In this document: positions 59,363 through 64,000 of the stretch, piece after piece
Layout: the number at the start of each line of letters is the position of its first letter
How positions within the stretch are numbered: the stretch's first letter is position 1
Assembly (NCBI GenBank): GCA_903907865.1
Contig: CAIVPR010000008.1
Span: 1-64,000, forward strand
Length of the DNA stretch: 64,000 nucleotides
Reading direction: 5' to 3'
Source: an uncultured Acidobacteriia bacterium
GTDB taxonomy: Bacteria > Acidobacteriota > Terriglobia > Bryobacterales > Bryobacteraceae
Translations under genes and position numbers: made by a program
Notes under the pieces: generated by a model
Told to the model about the DNA's origin: nothing
Databases searched by the model: none
The model's input: the letters and a program-made list of their open reading frames with translations, nothing else

Positions 59363-60262
59363 TTGGCAACCCGCTCCTGGTTCCGGAATACGTTCGAGGC
59401 CGCTTTGGCGCGTTGCATGCTTGCGGCGCTGGAGTACACGCCCCGCAGCGCAGCCGAGCACCTCGGAGCCGGACTTGCCCTCGCTCTCGACGCGCTTGTC
59501 CCGCGCCTCCGCCAGACGGCCGACAAGAATCTGACCTTCGCCTACCCGGATCGGGATGCCGCATGGCGCCGCCAGACCGTCGACGGCGTCTATCGCTCCA
59601 TCGGGCGGTTGCTGGTGGCGTTCGCAAAGCTGCCCGGCATCAATCGCGGGAACGTGGCCGGTTGGATCCGGTACGAGGGCTTTGAACACTACGCGAAGGC
59701 CAAGGCCAAAGGCAAGGGGGTGCTGTTCGCGACGGCCCACCTCGGGAACTGGGAACTGAGCGCATACGCCCACGCCCTGCTGACGGAACCGATGAACGTG
59801 GTGGTCCGACCGCTCGACAATCCGGTGCTGGATGAGTTTGTGGAGGCCCGCCGCGGAGGATCCGGCAACAAGCTGCTCTCGAAGCGCGACTTCGCGCGGT
59901 CCATCCTGCGGGCACTCAAGGACAACGAGCCTGTCGGCATCCTTGTGGACCAGAACTGGTCCCCCGACAATGGCGTTTTTGTTCCGTTTTTCGGGATGCC
60001 GGCCTGCACCAACTCAACGTTCGCGAAGATGGCGGCGAGAAGCGGGGCCGCGGTGATCCCCGGCTTTGCCTTCTGGAACGAGGGCGAACGGAAGTACGTC
60101 CTCCGCTTCTATCCCGAGGTGGAAGTTACTGGAGATGCGGAGACTGACACGGCGAGGGTGCAAGCCGCCGTCGAAGCCGCCATCCGGGAGCACCCGGACC
60201 AGTGGCTGTGGATCCACCGCCGCTGGAAGACGCGTCCGGAAGGAAGTCCGAGCCTGTATTAG
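59363..60262 (+). CDS. LpxL/HtrB-type lysophospholipid (lipid A) acyltransferase
   Basis: The protein is 299 residues from TTG 59363. The catalytic H-x4-E is at residues 126-131 (FATAHLGNWELSAYAH), followed by the acceptor-binding VVVRPLDNPVLDEFVEARRG and the late ILVDQNWSPDNGVFVPFFG and DQWLWIHRRWKTRP. This is the LpxL/HtrB acyltransferase pattern, which adds secondary acyl chains to lipid A at the inner membrane. It follows mnmA by 17 bases. No other lipid A genes are near. Confidence 0.88.
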   Translation: MATRSWFRNTFEAALARCMLAALEYTPRSAAEHLGAGLALALDALVPRLRQTADKNLTFAYPDRDAAWRRQTVDGVYRSIGRLLVAFAKLPGINRGNVAGWIRYEGFEHYAKAKAKGKGVLFATAHLGNWELSAYAHALLTEPMNVVVRPLDNPVLDEFVEARRGGSGNKLLSKRDFARSILRALKDNEPVGILVDQNWSPDNGVFVPFFGMPACTNSTFAKMAARSGAAVIPGFAFWNEGERKYVLRFYPEVEVTGDAETDTARVQAAVEAAIREHPDQWLWIHRRWKTRPEGSPSLY

Positions 60263-60287
60263 GACATTTTCGGAATTACGGTAACCG

Positions 60288-60386
60288 CGGCGCATCTCGG
60301 TTCCCCGAACAAACGCTCCCTCGCGGTCGCGGCTCGGCCGAATCAGCATTGTTACCGAGGCACGACCGCAAGGGAGTGTTTGTTCG
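60288..60386. repeat. Dispersed near-palindromic repeat, copy C (complete)
   Basis: The left arm (60306-60337) and right arm (60355-60386) are 32 bases each and pair across a loop of 17. Three of the four arm differences are of the G/A or C/T kind (GU-compatible). The left arm contains CTCCCTCGCGGTCGCGGCTC. The upstream CGCATCTCGGTTCCCCGAAC is shared with copy B. It lies between the convergent acyltransferase and Gfo/Idh/MocA genes. Confidence 0.88.
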
Positions 60387-60404
60387 AAAAGCTCGAAGAC
60401 GGAC

Positions 60405-60435
60405 AAAGGGGGGCGGATTCGATCCGCCCCCCTTT
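60405..60435 (-). terminator. Intrinsic terminator after the Gfo/Idh/MocA gene
   Basis: A 14-bp stem (AAAGGGGGGCGGAT paired with ATCCGCCCCCCTTT) has a three-base loop. It lies 24 bases after the minus-strand gene's stop. The T tract is short on both sides, so it may act in either direction together with repeat copy C. Confidence 0.7.
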
Positions 60436-60458
60436 CCGATCCATCGCTTGCGAGAACC

Positions 60459-61952
60459 CTAGCTCAGCACGTATCCCTTGCGGAAGGTCGGCTTCAGGTA
60501 CTTGTTGGCCTCGGGGCTGTTGGTGAACCGACCCTTGACCGCATCCCACTCCAGCTTGCCTTCCACGCGCAGTGCGATCACGCCGAGCAGCATCCATTCG
60601 ACGAAGGGTACCGCGTTGTTGAAGTTCGAGCAGGCCGGATCGCCGCCCTTGCACGAACGGATCCAGTCCTGGTAATGCCCAGGCGACCGCGTGAGCAGCG
60701 GCTCAGGCATCTTGTAGTCCCGCATGTCCTCGACCGGCAGCAGCCGGGTCTGTTCGCCGTACGTTCCGGTGGTCATCATCCCCTTGGAGCCGATGAAAAG
60801 GCTCCCATTGGGCTGAGTTTGGCGCGCGTCCGCGGCTTTCGCGTCCTCGTAGGAGGCCCAATTGAAGACGCGTCCGACATATCCCGTCGGAGTTACGGCG
60901 GGACGGGGATCGCTCGCCCTGCGCGGACGCGAGGGCAGGTCGCCCAGAAGTTCGCCAGCCGGAACGCCGTCGATCTTGGGGCTTTCCTTCAAGCCGTCAT
61001 GCCAGAAGATGTCAACCGCCGGCATACTGCCGCGGGCCGGGAAGCTGTACTTGATCACCGACTTCTTCGGGAACATGAAGTTGCTGGTGCCTTCCTTGCT
61101 GATGCATTCGACCGACGTCGGGGCCGACATGCCCAAACGCAGCGCAAGGTTCGGGGCGCCAAGGATGTGGCAAGCCATGTCGCCCAGCGCGCCGCAGCCA
61201 AAGTCGTAGAAGCCGCGCCAGTTGAAGGGCTGGTAGAAGTTGCCGTACTGGTTGGGGTAGCCCTCGCCGCCGGCGGTGAACGGTCGGTCGGCCGCGCTGC
61301 CCAGCCAAGATTGCCAGTCGAGGGTAGCCGGAGTGGGCGTCGGGGCGGGGATTTCGGTCACGCCCTGCGGCCACCACGGGCGGTCGGTCCAAGCGTGCAC
61401 TTCCTTGACGTCGCCGATGGCACCGGACCAGACGATCTCGGCGGCTTGCCGCGTGCCTTCGTTGGAGTAGCCCTGGTTGCCCATCTGCGTGGCAACACCG
61501 TACTTGCGGGAGGCATCGAGCATGGCCCGCGCTTCGAACACGGTGCGGACGAGCGGCTTCTGGACGTAGACGTGTTTGCCGAGTTGCATCGCGGAGATGG
61601 CCGCAGTGGCATGCATGAAGTCCGGAATCGTGACGATGACGGCGTCGATGTTGGCGTGTTCGGCGTCGAGCATCTTGCGGAAGTCGGAGTACTTGGGAGC
61701 TTTTTCGTACTCCTTAAACTTCTTCGCGGCGCGGGCTTGGTCGACGTCGCAGAGGGCTACGATGTTTTCCTTCGCGCAGCCTGTGATGTCGCTGTCAGCC
61801 TTGCCGCCGGCACCGATGGACGCGATGTTGAGCTTCTCGTTGGGCGACTTGTAGCCCAAGGCTTTGAGTGAGGGGGTGCTCCCGAATCCGGCGGTTGGAA
61901 TCGCACCGGCAAGCAGAGAGCCGAAAAAGAAATGTCGTCTGTTCAGTTCCAT
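60459..61952 (-). CDS. Gfo/Idh/MocA oxidoreductase with twin-arginine signal
   Basis: The protein is 497 residues. The N-terminus MELNRRHFFFGSLLAGAIPT is a Tat-type signal. A Rossmann fold follows (KLNIASIGAGGKADSDITGC, NIVALCDVDQARAAKKFKEY), then the sugar-dehydrogenase EKP-like motif KHVYVQKPLVRTVFEARAML and the C-terminal GGALGDMACHILGAPNLAL-type segment. This secreted Gfo/Idh/MocA group is expanded in Planctomycetes and Acidobacteria and acts on sugars or glycan parts with bound NAD(P). The start at ATG 61952 places the Tat motif first. A GGGAGG lies 11 bases upstream. Confidence 0.9.
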   Translation of the reverse strand: MELNRRHFFFGSLLAGAIPTAGFGSTPSLKALGYKSPNEKLNIASIGAGGKADSDITGCAKENIVALCDVDQARAAKKFKEYEKAPKYSDFRKMLDAEHANIDAVIVTIPDFMHATAAISAMQLGKHVYVQKPLVRTVFEARAMLDASRKYGVATQMGNQGYSNEGTRQAAEIVWSGAIGDVKEVHAWTDRPWWPQGVTEIPAPTPTPATLDWQSWLGSAADRPFTAGGEGYPNQYGNFYQPFNWRGFYDFGCGALGDMACHILGAPNLALRLGMSAPTSVECISKEGTSNFMFPKKSVIKYSFPARGSMPAVDIFWHDGLKESPKIDGVPAGELLGDLPSRPRRASDPRPAVTPTGYVGRVFNWASYEDAKAADARQTQPNGSLFIGSKGMMTTGTYGEQTRLLPVEDMRDYKMPEPLLTRSPGHYQDWIRSCKGGDPACSNFNNAVPFVEWMLLGVIALRVEGKLEWDAVKGRFTNSPEANKYLKPTFRKGYVLS

Positions 61953-61983
61953 GAACGTATGGGCCTCCCGTCGGCCACCCATT

Positions 61984-62012
61984 ATTATATGCCCGTTCGG
62001 GCGTCAAGTGTC
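61984..62012 (-). promoter_or_regulatory. Possible promoter of the Gfo/Idh/MocA gene
   Basis: On the minus strand TATAAT (61989-61984) stands about 30 bases before the ATG. TGACAC lies 18 bases upstream as a weak -35. A GCCCG-TT-CGGGC inverted repeat fills the spacer and could be an operator. The -10 is good; the -35 and operator are speculative. Confidence 0.4.
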
Positions 62013-62110
62013 AGGAGTTGGGTTGGGGTTTTTGCGGAGTTGCGGAATCATGGTATAGTGATGCTGAAGGGAACCACCGATTCGCAGTCGGCGGTCCCCT
62101 GTCGGCCAAG

Positions 62111-62191
62111 CTAGAGTTCGAGTTTGAACTTCAGCTTGAATCGGCGTTTCCGTAGACGAGCTAGGAAAGTCACCAGCATCAGAAGAACCAT
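62111..62191 (-). CDS. Candidate 26-residue hydrophobic/basic peptide (type I toxin-like)
   Basis: ATG at 62191 follows AAAGGGGGACCGA and encodes MVLLMLVTFLARLRK followed by RRFKLKFKLEL. A short hydrophobic segment with a basic tail is typical of type I toxins. In unit 2 the first 15 codons change at eight places: four silent, four conservative (L/F, T/S, F/I, L/F), giving MVFLMLVSILARFRK. That pattern hints at selection on the peptide, but eight changes are too few to prove it. The candidate sRNA on the plus strand covers its ribosome site and whole frame. No convincing minus-strand promoter was found. Confidence 0.35.
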   Translation of the reverse strand: MVLLMLVTFLARLRKRRFKLKFKLEL

Positions 62192-62226
62192 TCGGTCCCC
62201 CTTTCCACTCCGAGTGGATTTGCAGA

Positions 62227-62251
62227 CCCCGCCCTCAGATGGCGGGGTTTT
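62227..62251 (+). terminator. Intrinsic terminator of candidate sRNA 1
   Basis: CCCCGCC and GGCGGGG pair around a seven-base loop and are followed by TTTTGCATTTT on the plus strand. The minus strand has no T-run after the stem, so it is one-directional. Confidence 0.8.
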
Positions 62252-62462
62252 GCATTTTCGGAGCCCGAGGCCACCGCTCTGCACCAAAAGTGCAGCCAGT
62301 GGCCGCTCCATGCAAACTGCGACTCCGCAAGACCCGGAACGGACATCCCCATGCTAGTGGGTTTGAGGGCCGGACGCCATACCTCCAAAATCCGCATGGG
62401 GGTATACTTGCGCCAGCCCGAAATCTGGTATAGTGATGCTGAAGGGAGCCCGCGATTCGCAC

Positions 62463-62564
62463 TCACAGGCCCCCTGTCGGCCAAGCTAGAGTTCGAGTTT
62501 GAACTCCAGCTTGATTCGGCTTCCTAAAACGAGCTAGGATAGACACCAGCATCAAGAAGACCAT
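62463..62564 (-). CDS. Unit 2 counterpart of the hydrophobic peptide (altered C-terminus)
   Basis: ATG at 62564 encodes MVFLMLVSILARFRK and then, after a two-base deletion relative to unit 1, PNQAGVQTRTLAWPTGGL, for 33 residues. The hydrophobic N-terminal half is kept, the basic C-terminal half lost. It has the same AAAGGGGGACCGA before the start. It may be a decayed or diverged copy. Confidence 0.25.
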   Translation of the reverse strand: MVFLMLVSILARFRKPNQAGVQTRTLAWPTGGL

Positions 62565-62599
62565 TCGGTCCCCCTTTCCACTCCGAGTGGATTTGCAGA

Positions 62600-62623
62600 C
62601 CCCGCCCTCACTGGCGGGGTTTT
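62600..62623 (+). terminator. Intrinsic terminator of candidate sRNA 2
   Basis: The CCCCGCC/GGCGGGG stem has a six-base loop followed by TTTTGCATTTT. The stem is identical to that of unit 1; the loop differs by one base in length. Confidence 0.8.
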
Positions 62624-62989
62624 GCATTTTCGGAGCCCGAGGCCACCGCACTACACCAAAAGTGCAGCCAGTGGCCGCTCCATGCAAACTGCGACTCTGC
62701 AAGACTTCGGAACGGACATCCCCATCCTAGCGGGATTTGAGCTTCAACACCATACCTCCAAAATCGGCGTGGGAATAGGTATCGATTCGATGGATCGGGC
62801 CCATCCATTCTTGCTCTGGATCTGCCCGCGCACTTCCAGTGACACCAAAACCGCGCCATGGTATGCCCGTCCCCGATCAGACCAAAAACCGGAAATGCCC
62901 AAAGAACTCCATACGCGAGCACGCACTGCAACAGCCCCACTCCTGCATGCGTTTATGCCATTTGTCCCGAAAACTTTCTCTTCCCTCCC

Positions 62990-63018
62990 TTGACATATTT
63001 GGTGGGCCGCACTAACAT
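62990..63018 (+). promoter_or_regulatory. Sigma-70-type promoter of the aminotransferase gene
   Basis: TTGACA (62990-62995), a 17-base spacer, then TAACAT (63013-63018): the best consensus promoter in the window. It predicts a start near 63025 and a leader of about 160 bases before the ATG at 63186. Nothing like a known riboswitch was recognised in that leader. Confidence 0.7.
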
Positions 63019-63185
63019 AACTCTAACCGTCCTTTCCAGGTCGCTACGACGCGGCCATCTCAAAGCAGCACCCCTCCCAGTCAGAGTCCGTCTCCCAGAC
63101 ATTGGTTGCGCCCCGTCGGGACGCAGCCGGATTCCATCCATCCAACCCGGTCCGGCCAATGAGCCCGGTCCAAGAAGAGGTTTCC

Positions 63186-64000
63186 ATGTCCAAAGTTCTT
63201 GAAAGCGGTATCGAGTCCCTTTCCGACCGCGGCTACTCGCGCCGCCATATCGGTCGAATCATGTCCGCCATCACGGCCGGCGTCTCGGCCCTTCCCTTCA
63301 CCGAATATGCCCAGGCCCAAGAGGCCGAACGCCGGACGCGCGGCGGCGGTGCGCGTGGAGCGATGGACCCCGATGTGGTCCGGATCAGTTCCAATGAGAA
63401 TCCCCTTGGCCCCTCCAAGGAAGGCCTCGAGGCGATCATGAAGATCGCGCCTCTTGGTGGACGCTATTCCCCCACCGGCGAGCAACAGGACTTCGTCAAG
63501 ACCGTCGCCCAGATGGAGGGAGTGAAGGAGGAATGCGTGGCCGCATTCGCCGGATCGAGCGACCCGCTCTTCCGTTCGGCCTGCGCCTTCGTCTCCCCCA
63601 CACGCAGCTGGACCATGGCCGACCCCGGCTACGGCAGCGGCGCGTCCTCCTTCATCGGCGCGAAGACCGTCAAGGTCCCGCTCTGCAAGGACTACTCGCA
63701 TGATGCCGAGGCCATGATCAAGATGGACCCGAACGCGGGTGCCTACTACGTCTGCAACCCGAACAACCCGTCCGGCACGCTAACCTCCCGCGAAAAGATC
63801 GAATACCTCCTGGCGCACAAGCAGAAGGACGCCGTGGTGATCGTCGACGAGGCCTACATCCACTTCTCCGAAAACGCCAAACCCGCAAGCGACCTCGTCG
63901 CGGCGGGCAAGGACGTGATCGTCCTCCGGACCTTCTCCAAGGTCTATGGCATGGCGGGCATCCGCGCCGGCTTCGCGCTGGGTCGCCCGGATCTCTTGGC
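63186..64000 (+). CDS. HisC-like PLP aminotransferase with Tat-like leader (partial at window end)
   Basis: 271 residues are visible before the window ends. The N-terminus SRRHIGRIMSAITAGVSALP looks like a twin-arginine signal. The class I/II aminotransferase fold follows: RISSNENPLGPSKEGLEAIM, YYVCNPNNPSGTLTSREKIE, VVIVDEAYIHFSE and the PLP lysine in RTFSKVYGMAGIRAGFALG. The NENPLGPS and FSK-YGMAGIR motifs are those of histidinol-phosphate aminotransferases. An exported enzyme would not fit histidine synthesis, so HisC is a family name here, not a pathway claim. AGAAGAGG precedes the ATG. Confidence 0.85.
   Translation, partial: MSKVLESGIESLSDRGYSRRHIGRIMSAITAGVSALPFTEYAQAQEAERRTRGGGARGAMDPDVVRISSNENPLGPSKEGLEAIMKIAPLGGRYSPTGEQQDFVKTVAQMEGVKEECVAAFAGSSDPLFRSACAFVSPTRSWTMADPGYGSGASSFIGAKTVKVPLCKDYSHDAEAMIKMDPNAGAYYVCNPNNPSGTLTSREKIEYLLAHKQKDAVVIVDEAYIHFSENAKPASDLVAAGKDVIVLRTFSKVYGMAGIRAGFALGRPDLL

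Larger units (their letters stand above)
62066..62251 (+). ncRNA. Candidate small RNA 1 (about 185 nt)
   Basis: TGGTATAGT (62051-62059) is a good extended -10 with TTGCGG 16 bases upstream, predicting a start near 62066. The transcript would end at the terminator CCCCGCC-loop-GGCGGGG-TTTT (62227-62251). Inside is the hairpin AAGCT-A-GAGTTC / GAACTT-C-AGCTT (62108-62137). A single G-U pair in that stem is G-C in unit 2. No coding frame on this strand looks real. It is fully antisense to the short frame at 62111-62191. Expression is unproven; known RNA families such as Acido-1 or 6S should be tested. Confidence 0.5.
62051..62405. repeat. Tandem direct repeat, unit 1 (about 355 bp)
   Basis: Unit 1 begins TGGTATAGTGATGCTGAAGG and runs through a terminator and a second hairpin to CATACCTCCAAAATC. 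Unit 2 begins at 62426 with the same bases and matches over nearly its whole length, with scattered substitutions and 1-2 base indels. The period is 375 bases. Each unit holds an extended -10, a G/C-rich intrinsic terminator, and a hairpin made from GGCCAC/GTGGCC with an inner CTGCAC/GTGCAG (62269-62304). Confidence 0.9.
62441..62623 (+). ncRNA. Candidate small RNA 2 (about 183 nt)
   Basis: The promoter TGGTATAGT (62426-62434) has a CTTGCG about 16 bases upstream. The transcript should end at CCCCGCC-CTCACT-GGCGGGG-TTTT (62600-62623). The AAGCT-hairpin stem is perfect in its inner six pairs here (GAGTTC/GAACTC). It has the same relation to an antisense short frame as sRNA 1. Confidence 0.5.
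62426..62779. repeat. Tandem direct repeat, unit 2 (about 354 bp)
   Basis: This is the second copy of the 62051 unit. It keeps the extended -10, the TGATGCTG...CAGCATCA pair of ends (62434-62441, 62547-62554), the AAGCT hairpin, the terminator and the GGCCAC/GTGGCC hairpin. Divergence is greatest around 62450-62470 and after 62700. Confidence 0.9.

Noticed and set aside
60288-60386. Palindromic copy C as an IS terminal inverted repeat
   Set aside because: The two arms are only 17 bases apart with no transposase between them; it is a hairpin element.
60352-60654. Small minus-strand frames ending SLAVVPR / containing SRDREGAF
   Set aside because: They are translations of the palindromic repeat.
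62100-62140. GTTCGAG resembling a tRNA T-loop
   Set aside because: No acceptor stem, D arm or anticodon arm can be drawn around it; it belongs to the AAGCT hairpin of the repeat.
62060-62255. SRP RNA or tmRNA
   Set aside because: The conserved GGAAGGAAGCAG-type SRP loop and tmRNA tag features are absent.
62111-62311. The 66-codon extension of the hydrophobic peptide frame
   Set aside because: A one-base indel between the two repeat units shifts the frame upstream of the shared MV start, so only the part after that ATG is comparable.
1-64000. CRISPR array, rRNA, tRNA, prophage
   Set aside because: No regularly spaced repeats, no rRNA or tRNA signatures and no phage structural genes were seen on reading both strands.

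Overview
This 64 kb stretch is GC-rich, densely coded chromosome that looks like Acidobacteriota, most likely the Bryobacterales/Solibacter side of the phylum. That placement is inferred from gene content, not from a marker gene: a very large carboxypeptidase-regulatory-domain TonB-dependent receptor, a PSCyt1/DUF1549/DUF1553 protein with a LamG-like insert, multidomain PQQ/cytochrome c dehydrogenases, a twin-arginine Gfo/Idh/MocA oxidoreductase, a PEP-CTERM protein, and many toxin-antitoxin (TA) modules. No rRNA, tRNA or CRISPR array was found.

Layout. 1-8.2 kb: end of an IS66-type transposase, a TPR/membrane protein, a DUF2147 protein, a short TonB-domain protein with its receptor, and a cytochrome-quinoprotein fusion. 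8.2-15.8 kb: an ECF sigma factor with a small membrane partner, then the Tol-Pal envelope operon (tolQ-tolR-tolA-tolB-pal-cpoB plus a CBM9-like protein), split by a dinJ/yafQ module on the opposite strand. 15.8-19.4 kb: a PspC-like protein and the PSCyt1 protein. 19.5-27.4 kb (minus): the transglutaminase / circularly permuted ATP-grasp / alpha-E cluster, carrying a DUF433/DUF5615 TA pair inside it. 27.5-33 kb: cupin, acetyltransferase, transaldolase, decayed TA genes, a membrane TIR protein with a secreted partner, and EF-P. 33-39.9 kb: a second quinoprotein/cytochrome pair, a PIN-domain TA pair, trxB-ridA-hicB and an M61 peptidase. 39.9-46.9 kb (minus): an efflux pump (RND permease and adaptor) followed by an acetyltransferase, tmk and holB in one tight operon. 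47-52.2 kb: a MazEF-like pair with a frameshifted toxin, a broken nucleotidyltransferase module, aldo/keto reductase, M19 dipeptidase and a PD40 propeller protein. 52.2-56 kb: a secreted protein with two tandem thioester-type domains and a PEP-CTERM protein. 56.2-62 kb: SAM hydrolase, cysteine desulfurase with mnmA (tRNA thiolation), a lipid A type acyltransferase and a Gfo/Idh/MocA protein. 62-64 kb: two tandem 355-bp repeats with sRNA-like features, then the start of a PLP aminotransferase.

Three themes stand out. First, TA genes are unusually dense (four complete modules, one with a frameshifted toxin, an orphan HicB and at least three decayed ones), and two modules sit inside conserved operons. 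Second, a long near-palindromic repeat occurs three times, each time between the 3' ends of convergent genes. Third, the tandem repeats at 62.05-62.78 kb combine, in each unit, an extended -10 promoter and intrinsic terminator on one strand with a short hydrophobic/basic reading frame on the other. That arrangement resembles known type I TA loci and is the best candidate here for something undescribed. The TIR two-gene operon is the second candidate.
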